Source: Burkholderiales bacterium
Lineage (GTDB): Bacteria; Pseudomonadota; Gammaproteobacteria; Burkholderiales; Burkholderiaceae_C
Assembly: GCA_016213205.1 (NCBI GenBank)
Contig: JACRAZ010000090.1
Coordinates: forward strand, 62,001 to 126,000
Direction of reading: 5' to 3'
Length of the DNA stretch: 64,000 nt
A program made the position numbers and the translations under genes. This document shows, in pieces, positions 7,738-16,992 of the stretch (positions are counted from its first letter, which is position 1; each line of letters opens with the position of its first letter). Under the pieces are notes generated by a model that ran no database searches, was not told where the DNA came from, and worked only from the letters and a program-made list of their open reading frames with translations.

Positions 7738-9924
7738 TTAGCCAGCCGCCGCACGCGGCAGCACGAGCGCGAAGCTCACGCCGCCGGCGGTGTTGTGCGC
7801 GGTGATCGTGCCCCCCATCTTCGCCATGTAGGTGCGGGCGACGAACAGGCCCTGGCCGCGATGGCCCTCCGCACCGGCGCCAGGCTGGTCGGACACCCCG
7901 TACTCGAAGATCCGCTCCAGCATGCCGTCGGGGATGGGTTCACCCTGGTTGTGGACCTCGACACGCACCTGCGTGCCCTGCACCGCCAGCGACAGCATGA
8001 TCGGCGTGCCCGGGCGGCGGTGGCGCTCGGCGTTGCGCAGCACGTGGGTGACCACGTCCTCGAGCGAGTACTCGTCGGCCCGCACCGGCACCGGGTGGCC
8101 CGGTGGCTCGAACCGCACATCGGCAATGCCCACCGCATCGGCATTGGCCGCCACGTGGGCGAGGAACAGCGCGAGGTCCAGCACCCCGAGCCGCAGCGTG
8201 GTGGACTCGAAGGCCTCGCTCGGCGAGGCCTGGCCGTACAGCACGCGCACCGCCTGCTGCATGCGGCTCAAGTACCGGTGGCTGGGATCATCGGCATCCG
8301 GGTGCAGCGCCAGCAGCGATTGCAGGGGCGACATGATCTCGTGGCCCACCGCGTGCCACTGGTCCTTCTCCTGGGCGGTGCGGATCTGCTCGCGCCGCAG
8401 GTCCTCGTTCACCCGCTGCAGCAGGTCCTGCAGGCCCTGTGCGAGCACGCCGAGTTCATCGCTGCCCCGCAGGTCGGTGAGGTCCATGTGGGCCAGGCCG
8501 CCACCGGCCGCAGCGGCGACGCCGCTGGACACGCTGGCCGCGCGGCGGGTGAGCAGCGTGATGCGGCGGATGATGCGAAGCTCCAGCAGCACCCAGGCCA
8601 GCAGCACCGCCGCCAACATTGCCCCGACGAAGCCGGACACCCGCGTGGCCACCGCCGCCAGCGCCTTGTTCACGCTGCGAACGTCGCCCTCGAGCACCAC
8701 GTCGTAACGCCCCAAGGGCGTGGCCACGGTTTCGCGCAGCATCAGCGGGGTGTCATAGCCTTCCACCGGCAGCCGGCGGATCAGGCGGTCCAGCCAGGGC
8801 GAGGCCGGCACGCCGGTGTCGCGGCCGGTCAGCACGATCAGGTCCTCCCGCGCGCCCTGGCGGCGGATGCGCAGCCGCTCGCCCGGCAGCAGCGGCTCTG
8901 CCAGATCGGCCAGCGCGAACGGCGGCTCCGCGCCCGGCGTGTCGCTGTCGAAGATCGGTGCGCCCTCGCCCGGCGGCAGCACCTGCAGCCGCACCCGGAT
9001 CTGTGCCAGGTCCGGCGGCGGCCAGACCAGGCGGCTGCGGTCGGCCTGGAACAGCGCGTCGCGGAAGATCTCGATCGGCAGCCGCAGCGACAGGAACGAG
9101 CGCTTGGCGCAATCGGCCGAGGTGATGGCCTGCGCCGCGCCCGGCTTGTCGTCCAGGCAGCGCCCGTCCTGCCACAGCCAGCCGCGGAAGTCGCGCACGC
9201 TGCGGGTGCCGTGCACGATGGGACCGTCCACATAGCCGGTGAGCCGGCCGCGCAGCCCGGGCGCGCCGGAGGGGCCCACCGTCGCGCCCTCGGCCAGCAG
9301 CTCGAACGGCGCGATCCAGCGGTAGGTCTGGCCGCGCATCGCCACCGACACCCGCACGCGGTGGGCGGTGCCGAAGTCCAGATCCCCGGGTTCATGCGGC
9401 GCCAGCGCCCCGCTGGCAAAGCTGCCGGCCAGGTAGAGGAAGCCGCCGGCAAACGGGTTGTTGCCCACCGCCACGCACAGGTTCGCGCCGTCGGGGTACT
9501 GCACCAGGCAGCCGGCCATCTCCACCGCCTGCTGCACCTTGGTCTTGTCGTCGAAATCGATCGCCGAGAACGGCAGCACCAAGGGCCGCAGCGGCGCGCC
9601 CGCATCGCCACTGGCGCGCGGATTCAGCAGCGCCAGTTGCCCCGTGGGGTGGCGCAGCCGCGCGAGGATCTGCGCCTGCGTCTTGCGCAGCGTGAGCTGG
9701 TAGTGGCGGTGGCCGAGCTGCTTTTCCTCCTGCAGCACGCCCACTGCCATGGCCAGCGTGGCCAGTGCCAGCAGCAGGAAGACGCCGCGGAAGAACAGCC
9801 GCAGCCGCAGCGGCACGCGGCCGGGCAGCGGCCAGTGTGCCGGCCAATGGGCGCGCCAGCGCCAGGGCCAGAAGCCTGCGGGGCGCGGCGGGCCTGCGGT
9901 CGTGGAGCGCCCTGGCGCGCTCAT
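7738..9924 (-). CDS. membrane sensor histidine kinase
   Basis: A 728-residue sensor. Residues about 43-64 and 429-448 are transmembrane, bracketing a large extracytoplasmic domain of some 360 residues that I do not recognise. Then come a HAMP-like linker and the H-box [10 protein letters not shown] with His528. The N-box is in [10 protein letters not shown], and the ATP lid glycine box is in [13 protein letters not shown] near 690. The usual DxGxG G1 box reads HNQGEPIP, a substitution common in some kinase families. Its ATG overlaps the response regulator stop (ATGA), so the two form one operon. The signal sensed is unknown. Confidence 0.9.
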   Translation of the reverse strand: MSAPGRSTTAGPPRPAGFWPWRWRAHWPAHWPLPGRVPLRLRLFFRGVFLLLALATLAMAVGVLQEEKQLGHRHYQLTLRKTQAQILARLRHPTGQLALLNPRASGDAGAPLRPLVLPFSAIDFDDKTKVQQAVEMAGCLVQYPDGANLCVAVGNNPFAGGFLYLAGSFASGALAPHEPGDLDFGTAHRVRVSVAMRGQTYRWIAPFELLAEGATVGPSGAPGLRGRLTGYVDGPIVHGTRSVRDFRGWLWQDGRCLDDKPGAAQAITSADCAKRSFLSLRLPIEIFRDALFQADRSRLVWPPPDLAQIRVRLQVLPPGEGAPIFDSDTPGAEPPFALADLAEPLLPGERLRIRRQGAREDLIVLTGRDTGVPASPWLDRLIRRLPVEGYDTPLMLRETVATPLGRYDVVLEGDVRSVNKALAAVATRVSGFVGAMLAAVLLAWVLLELRIIRRITLLTRRAASVSSGVAAAAGGGLAHMDLTDLRGSDELGVLAQGLQDLLQRVNEDLRREQIRTAQEKDQWHAVGHEIMSPLQSLLALHPDADDPSHRYLSRMQQAVRVLYGQASPSEAFESTTLRLGVLDLALFLAHVAANADAVGIADVRFEPPGHPVPVRADEYSLEDVVTHVLRNAERHRRPGTPIMLSLAVQGTQVRVEVHNQGEPIPDGMLERIFEYGVSDQPGAGAEGHRGQGLFVARTYMAKMGGTITAHNTAGGVSFALVLPRAAAG

Positions 9925-10634
9925 CGCACCAGCCTGAAGCCGCGCATCGGCACGTTCTCGATGCCGTCGAACGCGGGGTCGATCTCGCGCAGCGCCTCGC
10001 GAATGGTGCTGACGTGCTTGCGCACGTTGTCGCGGTTGCGCCCGCTCTTGACCACCTGGAACAGCTCCTCGTAGCTCACCACCTCGCCGCGGCGCTGGTG
10101 CAGCGTGGCCAGGATGCGCTGGGCGGTGAGCGGCAGGTTCAGGCGCTGGCCGCGCCAGGTGGGCGATTGCTGGCGCAGCGGGTCGATCGAGAGCTCGCCG
10201 CCGGCCTGCGCCGGGGCCGCGGGCGCCGGCTTGTCGCGCACCGCGCGCAGCATCTCGAGCACGGTGTCGATGAAGTCGGCTTCGCTGAAGGTGGCCTTCT
10301 GCAGGTAGTCCCAGGCGTCCAGCGCTTTCATGATGCCGCGGTAGATGGCCGCCGGCATCGCCGAGACCACCAGCACCGGCGTGCCGTGGCGCTGGCGGTT
10401 GATCGCGTTGATCAGCGCCACGCCGGCATGGCGCTCGCGGCCGAGCTCGATGTCCAGCACCACCAGGTCGTAGTGCTCGCGCTGCAGTGCGGCCTCGGCC
10501 TCGTCGCGGCTGAACCACTGGTGGATGCGGATGCCCGGGCGGGCCGATTCGACCCAGCCCCGCAGCTGGTGGCTGGTGGGCGCGTCGTCCTCGATCAGGG
10601 CCACGGTGATCTGCGGGTGCTCAACGGTGGTCAT
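9921..10634 (-). CDS. OmpR-like response regulator, partner of the adjacent kinase
   Basis: The 237-residue protein has a receiver domain (EDD acid pocket at 15-17, phospho-acceptor Asp in VVLDIELG near residue 60, conserved Lys in YLQKATFSE near 115). A C-terminal winged-helix follows, with LTAQRILATLHQRRGEVVSYEELF and RKHVSTIREAL. It would bind DNA when phosphorylated by the kinase encoded directly downstream. The ATG at 10634 faces a 168-bp intergenic region shared with the divergent SPFH gene, a natural target. Confidence 0.92.
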   Translation of the reverse strand: MTTVEHPQITVALIEDDAPTSHQLRGWVESARPGIRIHQWFSRDEAEAALQREHYDLVVLDIELGRERHAGVALINAINRQRHGTPVLVVSAMPAAIYRGIMKALDAWDYLQKATFSEADFIDTVLEMLRAVRDKPAPAAPAQAGGELSIDPLRQQSPTWRGQRLNLPLTAQRILATLHQRRGEVVSYEELFQVVKSGRNRDNVRKHVSTIREALREIDPAFDGIENVPMRGFRLVR

Positions 10635-10802
10635 GGGGCTGATTGTTGCGGCTCGCGGCCGGCCCGGGTGTGAAGCTTTCTTCCGGGGCCGGAAGACAGT
10701 GGCCCCGCGGGTGTCTTTCGGCTTCCGGGGTGGATTCGAAGAATGGATCCCGTCGATGCAGCCCCTGCACGACACACCCCAAGACAACCTGGAGCCCCCA
10801 CG
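10635..10802. promoter_or_regulatory. shared divergent control region with a 16-bp palindrome
   Basis: This 168-bp gap separates the response regulator from the SPFH gene. Positions 10680-10695 are a perfect palindrome (CTTCCGG, GG, CCGGAAG), and a related GTCTTTCGGCTTCCGG lies about 35 bp further on. Paired sites between a regulator and its divergent neighbour suggest operator sequences for the response regulator. That is inference; no clear sigma-70 promoter was identified. Confidence 0.4.
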
Positions 10803-12026
10803 ATGAACCCGCGCCTGACCGCCCTTGCCCTGCTGATGGGCCGGGCCTTCCGTTCCACCACCGCCACGCTGAAGAGCCGCACCGGCCTGTTCGTCGGCAC
10901 CGCCGCCGTCGCCATCGGCGGCTACTGGGTGATCGTGCACCCGCCGGTGCAGGCGGTGGGCCGTGGCGAGGTGGTGCTGCGCAGCAACCAGCTCACCGGC
11001 GAGGCCAGCCTGCACCGTGAAGGTTCGCTGCTGGTGCTGCCCGGCCTGCACGAAACCCGCCGCTACCCGCTGCGCGACCAGGTCTACCGCCCCACCGCCA
11101 GCGCCAAGGCCGGCGGGCCGGCGCCGTTCCAGTCGGTCGAAGGCCTGTCGCTGGGCGTGGACCTGACGATCCGCTACGCGCTGGACCCCACGCGCCTGGC
11201 CAGCGTCTCGCGCAACCTGCCCGAGGACCTGGGCGCCGAAGTCGTGCAGCCCGCGGTGCAGGGCGTGATCTACAAGACCTTCACGCGCTACACGGTGCGC
11301 GAGATCTTCTCGACCAAGCGGGCCGACATCCAGGCCCAGATCGAGGCCGAGCTGAAGCCGCGCCTGGCGGCCGACGGCATCCTGCTGCGCGCGGTGCAGA
11401 TGGGCCAGGTGGACCTGCCGGCCGAATACCGCCAGGGCATGGACCGCCTGCTCGCGCAGGAGCTCGAGACCGAGAAGATGCGCTACACCCTGGAGTTGAA
11501 GGCCAAGCAGGTGGAGCAGACCGCGCTCGAAGGCGAGGCCGAGCGCGTGCGGCGCGAGAAGGCTGCGCTGGCCGCCGCCAACGAGCAGGTGATCGCTGCC
11601 CGCGCGCAGGAGGAGGCCATGAAGCATGTGCTGCCCTTCAAGGAAAAGCAGATCCAGCAGCGCCAGCTGGAGGCCGAGGCCGAGAAGCAATCCCGCATCC
11701 GCGCGGCCGAGGGCGCGGCCCAGGCGCGCCGCATCGAGGCCGCCGGCGAGGCCGAATCACGTCAGAAACTGGCCGACGCCGAAGGCTACCGGCTCGAACG
11801 CGTGGGCAGGATCGCCAGCGAGCAGATGGCGCGCGACGGTGCGTTGATCACGCGCCACCCGCTGCTGATCCAGAAGGCGCTGGCCGACAAGCTCTCGGAC
11901 AAGATCTCGGTGATCATCGCGCCCCCGCCCACCGACGGCAGCTTCATCGGCACCGCGCTGGTCGGCAAGCTGCCGGCCGGCAGCGCCGCCCCCGCCACGC
12001 CGGAATCCGACAAGGCAGGTGAGTGA
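10803..12026 (+). CDS. SPFH/Band-7 (flotillin/prohibitin-like) membrane protein
   Basis: A 407-residue protein with one N-terminal transmembrane helix (about 28-45) and then a Band-7 domain: GEVVLRSNQL, EGLSLGVDLTIRYALDP, VIYKTFTRYTVREIFSTKR and LAADGILLRAVQMGQVDLP. A long charged alpha-helical region (about 225-345, rich in Glu/Ala/Arg such as LEAEAEKQSRIRAAEGAAQARR) is the coiled coil typical of flotillin-like oligomers. Such proteins organise membrane microdomains or scaffold proteases. The stop codon overlaps the next gene's GTG by 4 bp, and the gene is divergent from a two-component system, which probably controls it. Confidence 0.88.
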   Translation: MNPRLTALALLMGRAFRSTTATLKSRTGLFVGTAAVAIGGYWVIVHPPVQAVGRGEVVLRSNQLTGEASLHREGSLLVLPGLHETRRYPLRDQVYRPTASAKAGGPAPFQSVEGLSLGVDLTIRYALDPTRLASVSRNLPEDLGAEVVQPAVQGVIYKTFTRYTVREIFSTKRADIQAQIEAELKPRLAADGILLRAVQMGQVDLPAEYRQGMDRLLAQELETEKMRYTLELKAKQVEQTALEGEAERVRREKAALAAANEQVIAARAQEEAMKHVLPFKEKQIQQRQLEAEAEKQSRIRAAEGAAQARRIEAAGEAESRQKLADAEGYRLERVGRIASEQMARDGALITRHPLLIQKALADKLSDKISVIIAPPPTDGSFIGTALVGKLPAGSAAPATPESDKAGE

Positions 12027-13462
12027 CCATGCTGTTCAGCGTGCTGGCCACGATGGCCATCGTCACCCAGGACCAGGCCGCGCTGCGCGCTGCCCCACGT
12101 GATTCAGCCGCGCAGCAGGCGGTGCTGTGGCAGGGTGATGCGCTCGAGGTGCGCGGCCGCAAGCTCGACTACCTGCAGGTGTGGGACCACCGGCGCGAGC
12201 GCGCCGGCTACGTGCGCGCCTCGCAGGTGCGCAGCACCACGCTGCAGCCGGCCGATGCAAACGAACTGCTGGCGGTGCTGCGCTTCGTGCGCGACACGCC
12301 GGGCCAGGAAGCGCTGGGCATCGCCTACGCCGCCGCCTACCTGCAGGCGGTGCCGGCCGAGCAGCTGGACGCCGAACCCTTCGACGCGATCGGCAGCATG
12401 GCCGACCGGCTGGCGCGCCGCGCCGCGCAGCGCGCGGGCCAGGCCACGCCGGCCACGATCGCCGCGCACCTGGAGCTGGTGAACCACCTCGGCGTGCGCA
12501 TCACCCACACCGAACGCAGCGGCGCCGGCGCCGACGGCACGCTGCAACCCTGCTACGACGGTGAAGCCTTCCGCCGCGTGCTGGCGCTGCCCTCCACGCC
12601 CGAGCAGCGCGCCCGCGCCGCACTGGGCCTGACACGGCATGAGTGCGTCGACGCGGCGCTGAGCCCCGTGCAGCGATTGCCGCTGGACCAGTGGCGCGCC
12701 CAGGTGCTGGACCAGGTGCGCGCCGAGCAGTTTGCGCAGCTGCCCGAGCAGACGAAGAACCGCCTGCGCCTGCGCCGCGCCGGCGTGTGGGCCGGCCTGG
12801 CCTTCCAGCACGCGCGCCGCCACGAGGCCGCCGCCGGCCCGGCCGCGCAACGCGCGCTGGCCGAGCTGGCGGGCGTGAACAAGACCGAACTGAGCGACGA
12901 GGACCGCGGCGACTACACCGAAGCCGCCATCCGCGTGGGCGCCTCGCGCTGGGCGGCCGAGGGCCCGGCGCCGGCCCCGGCCGGCCTCACCGTGCGCACC
13001 AGCGCCGGCCAGCCCGGCGAGACCTGCGTGGCCCTGGTCGACACCCGGCAGGCCGCGCCGCGGCCGCTGGCGCAGCGCTGCACCTATGGCCTGGTGTGGG
13101 CGGCCTCGGCACGCGCCCACCCGTCCGGCACCGCGCTCGCGCTGGCGGTGCAGCCGCTGGACACCTGGCGCGAGCTGTGGCTCTTCCACCGCGACGGGCG
13201 CGAGTGGGTGATCGACGTGCTGCCCCCGGCCGCCAACGGCCCGGCGCTGGGTTATGTGGAATTCGCCGGCTGGGTGCCGGGCACCGAGCGCCTGCTGCTG
13301 GTGCGCGAAAGCAAGGTCGAGGGCCGTGCCAGGCGCAGCTTCGAAGTGGCCCGGCTGGACACCCTGCAGACCGAGAAGCAGGCCAGCGCGCCTGAGTTGC
13401 TGGCGCTGTTCGGCCGCTGGCAGGACGCGGCCTGGAAGCGCCAGACGGTGAGCCTGCGCTGA
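12023..13462 (+). CDS. uncharacterised protein with N-terminal SH3-like domain
   Basis: The 479-residue product starts at a GTG in a GTGA overlap with the SPFH gene; an ATG two codons on is possible. After a short hydrophobic N-terminus, residues about 15-75 look like a bacterial SH3 domain (ALRAAPRDSA, LEVRGRKLDYLQVWDHRRERAGYV). The rest is Ala/Arg-rich and helical to about 310, then beta-rich (RELWLFHRDGREWVIDVLPP). I recognise no catalytic motif. Translational coupling with the SPFH protein suggests a partner in the same membrane complex. It ends 12 bp before the convergent glycosyltransferase. Confidence 0.7.
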   Translation: MTMLFSVLATMAIVTQDQAALRAAPRDSAAQQAVLWQGDALEVRGRKLDYLQVWDHRRERAGYVRASQVRSTTLQPADANELLAVLRFVRDTPGQEALGIAYAAAYLQAVPAEQLDAEPFDAIGSMADRLARRAAQRAGQATPATIAAHLELVNHLGVRITHTERSGAGADGTLQPCYDGEAFRRVLALPSTPEQRARAALGLTRHECVDAALSPVQRLPLDQWRAQVLDQVRAEQFAQLPEQTKNRLRLRRAGVWAGLAFQHARRHEAAAGPAAQRALAELAGVNKTELSDEDRGDYTEAAIRVGASRWAAEGPAPAPAGLTVRTSAGQPGETCVALVDTRQAAPRPLAQRCTYGLVWAASARAHPSGTALALAVQPLDTWRELWLFHRDGREWVIDVLPPAANGPALGYVEFAGWVPGTERLLLVRESKVEGRARRSFEVARLDTLQTEKQASAPELLALFGRWQDAAWKRQTVSLR

Positions 13463-13474
13463 GCCGCCGTGGCG

Positions 13475-14863
13475 TCAACCCACAGCGAGCACGCGTTCAC
13501 TGAAGGCCGTGAGCGAATCCACCGCGGCCCAGCACGCGTCGGGGGTTTCGGTGGGCCGGCTGCCCAGGGCAAACGGCAGGTCGGCGGCCTGCAGCAGGCC
13601 CTGGTCGGCGGGCAGCGCGCCCAGCGCGGCCAGCAGCGTGCCGGGCCGGCACAACTGCTCACGCACCTGGCGCAGCACATGGCCCTTGTCCACCGCGCCG
13701 GGCACCGGGCTGGCACTGTGCACGAAGGCCGGGTTCAGCCGCAGTTCACCGCTGCTGACTCCGTTGCGGAAGTTCATGAAGTGCGCCACCGCGAAATCCG
13801 CGAACACCCGCCGGCGCAGGATGTCGGCGGCGATGAAGAAGCCGTCGCTGACCACGCCCACGCGCCAGCCGGCGCGCCGCAGCGCATTGACCGCCGACAC
13901 CGCATCGCCGCGCAAGGGCAGGCTGCGCGCCACGCGCACGAAATCGTTCTGGTGCACGAAGCGGAACAGGCGAGCGACCTCCACACGCGCGGCACCCAGG
14001 TCCGGGCCCTGGCGCTCGACCACGCGGGCGAGCTCGGCCTCCCGCCCGGTGCTGCGCGCCAGGGCCAGCAGGTAGTCGGTCTCGGCCAGCGGGCCCTCGG
14101 CCGAGATCAGCGCCACGCGCGAGGCATCGGACAGCTTCTCGGCCAGGCGTTCGAAGGTCCCCCGGGCATGGCGTTCCAGTTCCTCGAGTTCCTGGAACTG
14201 CTCGAACGAAAAACGGCTGCTGGCCTTGGCGCGCTGCATGATCGTGCGGCTGACCTGCTGCGCCATCTGGCCCAGCCGGGCGAGCGATTGGCTGTCGTGC
14301 GCGACTTCGCCGATGTCCACCTGCTCGATGCGTGCGCCGCGCAGGTGGGCGTCGATCAGCAGGCCCACGTCGACGCCGTAGTCGTCCTCCAGCGTCAGCG
14401 AGCGCAGCATCGCCACGCTGCCGGCGATGATGCCGCCCAGCGGCTGTTCGATGCCCATCAGCTCAGGGAAGAACACGCGCAGCAGCGGCTTGGCCGTGAG
14501 CTCGGTGACCCGGCCGCCGCTGCGCGCGAAGCGGGCCTTCACCAGGTCGGCCCGGCCGGCGGCCAGCGGCTCGGTCATGCGCTGCACCAGGTCGGGCCGC
14601 AGGCCGCTCAGGTCGCCGTCCAGGAACAGCACCCACGGTGTCTGCACGAGCTGCAGGCCATCCTCCATCGAGGCGCCCTTGCCCAGCAGCGTGCTCGTCA
14701 CCACACGCGCGCCGGCCGCACGGGCGCACTCGGCGGTGCGGTCGGTCGAGCCATCGTCGATCACGATCACCGGCACCTGTGGTGCCTGGTCGCGCACGGC
14801 GCGCACCACGCCGGCGATGTGGCGCTCTTCGTTCAGTGCGGGAATGACCACCGTCAGCGACAT
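13475..14863 (-). CDS. GpgS-like (GT81) glycosyltransferase fused to a degenerate HAD domain
   Basis: Residues 1-240 are a GT-A fold glycosyltransferase: VIPALNEE, VIVIDDGSTDRT (33-43), LLGKGASM, a DGD metal motif at 82-84, VTELTAKPLL, EQPLGGIIAGS, and YGVDVGLLIDAHLRG with VDIGEVAHDSQSL. This set resembles glucosyl-3-phosphoglycerate synthases, which make a compatible-solute precursor. Residues about 248-435 resemble a SerB/GpgP-type HAD phosphatase, but motif I reads VALISAEGPLAE, so the nucleophilic Asp is Ser254. A motif II-like Ser339 and motif III Lys393 are present; motif IV is weak. The fusion implies synthase plus phosphatase, yet the second half looks inactive. Confidence 0.75.
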   Translation of the reverse strand: MSLTVVIPALNEERHIAGVVRAVRDQAPQVPVIVIDDGSTDRTAECARAAGARVVTSTLLGKGASMEDGLQLVQTPWVLFLDGDLSGLRPDLVQRMTEPLAAGRADLVKARFARSGGRVTELTAKPLLRVFFPELMGIEQPLGGIIAGSVAMLRSLTLEDDYGVDVGLLIDAHLRGARIEQVDIGEVAHDSQSLARLGQMAQQVSRTIMQRAKASSRFSFEQFQELEELERHARGTFERLAEKLSDASRVALISAEGPLAETDYLLALARSTGREAELARVVERQGPDLGAARVEVARLFRFVHQNDFVRVARSLPLRGDAVSAVNALRRAGWRVGVVSDGFFIAADILRRRVFADFAVAHFMNFRNGVSSGELRLNPAFVHSASPVPGAVDKGHVLRQVREQLCRPGTLLAALGALPADQGLLQAADLPFALGSRPTETPDACWAAVDSLTAFSERVLAVG

Positions 14864-14991
14864 CGTGCCCTCCGGTCATGGCCGGCCAGCTCGACCGGGA
14901 ATTCCGGTGTTGGATGCGCTGGCGTGGTCGGCGTTCGGCGCGCGCTCACCCGTCGGCACCGGGTATTACCCTGTGCCGCCCGGCCAAAGTG

Positions 14992-15780
14992 CTACAAGTT
15001 GCCAAGGTAGCCGAAGCTGCCGTGTTCGATGACTTCCTGTGCCGCGCGGCGCATCGCCGCCATCGCGGTGCGGTACAGCGAGGTGGCCAGGCTGATGCGG
15101 CGCACGCCCGCGGCCTGCAGTTCGGCCACGCTGAACGATTTGCCCGGGATGCCCACCATGAAGCTCACCGGCTTGTCCACCGCCGCGCACACCGCACGCA
15201 CGGCCGCCAGGTCGGGCAACGCGGGGGCGAACAGCACGTCGGCCCCGGCCGCGGCATAGGCCTGCAGGCGGCGGATCGTGTCATCCAGGTCGGGCTGGCC
15301 ACGGAAGAAGTTCTCGGCGCGCGCGGTCAGCACGAAGGGCCGGCCCAGCGCGCGCACGGCTTCGGCCGCGGCGGCGATGCGCTCGCTGGCCTGCGTGATC
15401 GGGTAGAGCGAGCGATCCGGGTCGCCGCGCGCATCCTCGATCGAGCCGCCGGCCAGGCCGGTGCCGGCGGCCAGGCGGATGGTCTCGGCCACGAAGTCCG
15501 GCGCATCGCCGAAGCCGTTCTCCAGGTCGGCCGAGACCGGCAGGTCCACCGCCTCGACCAGGGCACGTGCGTGGGCCAGCGATTCGTCGCGGCTGATCTG
15601 CCCGTCTTTGCGGCCCAGCACCATGGCCGCGGCGCCGCTGGAGGTGGCCAGCGCCGGAAAGCCCAGCGAGGCCAGGGCCTTGGCCGAGCCCGGGTCCCAG
15701 GGGTTGGGCATCACGAAGGCCGCGGGGCCTTGGTGCAGTTGCTGGAAATCTCGGGCCTTCTGCTCAGTGCTGCGGGTCAT
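14992..15780 (-). CDS. isocitrate lyase/PEP mutase superfamily enzyme
   Basis: A 262-residue TIM-barrel protein. It shows FVMPNPWDPGSAKAL, LPVSADLENGFGD (Mg-binding Asp/Glu pair near 84-88), GGSIEDARGDPD near 112, FVLTARAENFF and ADVLFAPALPD. This subgroup, often labelled carboxyvinyl-carboxyphosphonate phosphorylmutase-like, includes C-C and P-C bond lyases; the substrate is not determined by sequence. It lacks the KKCGH-type cysteine loop of true isocitrate lyase. It stands alone between a 128-bp gap and the Arc-type gene, with no phosphonate genes nearby. Confidence 0.85.
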   Translation of the reverse strand: MTRSTEQKARDFQQLHQGPAAFVMPNPWDPGSAKALASLGFPALATSSGAAAMVLGRKDGQISRDESLAHARALVEAVDLPVSADLENGFGDAPDFVAETIRLAAGTGLAGGSIEDARGDPDRSLYPITQASERIAAAAEAVRALGRPFVLTARAENFFRGQPDLDDTIRRLQAYAAAGADVLFAPALPDLAAVRAVCAAVDKPVSFMVGIPGKSFSVAELQAAGVRRISLATSLYRTAMAAMRRAAQEVIEHGSFGYLGNL

Positions 15781-15844
15781 CTCGTGCCTCCGGGTCTCCG
15801 CACAGTATCCACGTCAGCATCCGGCCCCGGCCCGGGCAGGGAAT

Positions 15845-16042
15845 TCAGCGCGTGCGGCCCGGCTTGTCCCCGCGCCGGGTCTGCGGCAGGTGGCCGCCCA
15901 GCCGTGCCTTCAAGGCTTCGCGCAACAGGTACTCCACTTGCGCGTTGGCGCTGCGCAGTTCGGCCGCGGCGAGGCGCTCGATCTCGACCCAGAGCTCGGG
16001 ATCGATGCGCAGCAGGAACGACTTCTTGCCCGGGCTGGCCAT
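15845..16042 (-). CDS. Arc-type ribbon-helix-helix DNA-binding protein
   Basis: A 65-residue protein with the Arc layout: a short strand KKSFLLRID, helix A PELWVEIERLAAAELRSA, and helix B NAQVEYLLREALKARLG. Such dimers bind palindromic operators. It lies 42 bp downstream of an SPFH gene on the same strand, and a 30-bp perfect palindrome stands in front of that SPFH gene, so autoregulation of the pair is the simple reading. There is no adjacent toxin-like gene, so it does not look like half of a toxin-antitoxin module. Confidence 0.8.
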   Translation of the reverse strand: MASPGKKSFLLRIDPELWVEIERLAAAELRSANAQVEYLLREALKARLGGHLPQTRRGDKPGRTR

Positions 16043-16084
16043 GCGCGGAGGGCGTGGGGGGCTGCGGGCGGGTCGGCCGCGGCC

Positions 16085-16978
16085 TCAGTTGTACAGCGTG
16101 CCGGTGTTGACCACCGGTGTCGCGTCGTGGTCCGAACACAGCACCACCAGCAGGTTGCTCACCATCGCGGCCTTGCGCTCGTCGTCCAGTTCCACCAGGC
16201 CGCGGGACTCCAGGCCCTTGAGGGCCAGCTCCACCATGCCCACCGCACCCTGCACGATCTTGCTGCGCGCGGCCACCACGGCCTCGGCCTGCTGGCGGCG
16301 CAGCATGGTGCCGGCGATCTCGGGCGCATAGGCCAGGTGGGTGAGCTTGGCGTCCACCACCACGATGCCGGCCTGTGCAAAACGCGCCTGCAGTTCGGTG
16401 CGCAGCGCGGCGCCCACTTCCTCGGTGCCCGAGCGCAGCGTGATCTCGTGGGTGCCGTCACCGTGCTCGTCGACCTGCAGGTTGTCGTAGGCATAGCGCG
16501 AGGCCAGGTGCCGCACCGCGGCTTCGGCCTGCGTCAGCACGTAGGCCTCGTAGTTCTCGACATCGAAGCTCGCGCGCGCCGTGTCTTCCACCCGCCAGAC
16601 GATGGCCGCGGCAATCTCGATCGGGTTGCCGCGCAGGTCGTTGACCTTGAGCTTCTCGCTGTTGAAGTTGCGCGCCCGCACGCTGAGCTTGGTGGCCACG
16701 AAGAAAGGGTTGGCCCAGCGCAGGCCTTCGCTTCGGTCGGTGCCCCGGTAGCTGCCGAAGAACATCAGCAGCGCCGCCTGGTTGGGCTGCAGCATGTACA
16801 GGCCGGCCCAGCACCAGGCCGTCAGCGCGAACAGCAGCAGCGTCAGCACAACGGCGACCGGGCCCGGGCGCGAGATCAGCAGCGCGATGCCGGCCGCGGC
16901 CGCGCCCAGCCCGGCCGCCACGTGGGCAAAGCCGTTGCTCGAATGCGCGACACGTTCCTGTGCGGAGGCTTGGCCCAT
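16085..16978 (-). CDS. SPFH/Band-7 domain membrane protein (second copy in the window)
   Basis: The 297-residue product has two adjacent N-terminal hydrophobic segments (about 20-36 and 41-62). The Band-7 domain follows: YMLQPNQAALLMFFGSYRGT, LRWANPFFV, RARNFNSEKLKVNDLRGNPIEI, TQAEAAVRHLASRYAYD, GIVVVDAKLTHLAYAPEIAGTMLRRQQA. It has a much shorter helical tail than the SPFH protein at 10.8 kb and is not its close copy. Downstream is an Arc-type repressor; upstream is a 30-bp perfect palindrome. The role is probably membrane stress or microdomain organisation. Confidence 0.88.
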   Translation of the reverse strand: MGQASAQERVAHSSNGFAHVAAGLGAAAAGIALLISRPGPVAVVLTLLLFALTAWCWAGLYMLQPNQAALLMFFGSYRGTDRSEGLRWANPFFVATKLSVRARNFNSEKLKVNDLRGNPIEIAAAIVWRVEDTARASFDVENYEAYVLTQAEAAVRHLASRYAYDNLQVDEHGDGTHEITLRSGTEEVGAALRTELQARFAQAGIVVVDAKLTHLAYAPEIAGTMLRRQQAEAVVAARSKIVQGAVGMVELALKGLESRGLVELDDERKAAMVSNLLVVLCSDHDATPVVNTGTLYN

Positions 16979-16992
16979 CGAGGTCTCCCGAG

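Noticed and set aside
7724-7754. Upstream in-frame start for hisI giving [11 protein letters not shown]
   Set aside because: It would overlap the kinase coding sequence; the internal ATG at 7724 gives the family N-terminus.
15845-16978. SPFH-Arc pair as a toxin-antitoxin system
   Set aside because: The Arc-like protein has no toxin-sized partner; the SPFH protein is a membrane scaffold type.
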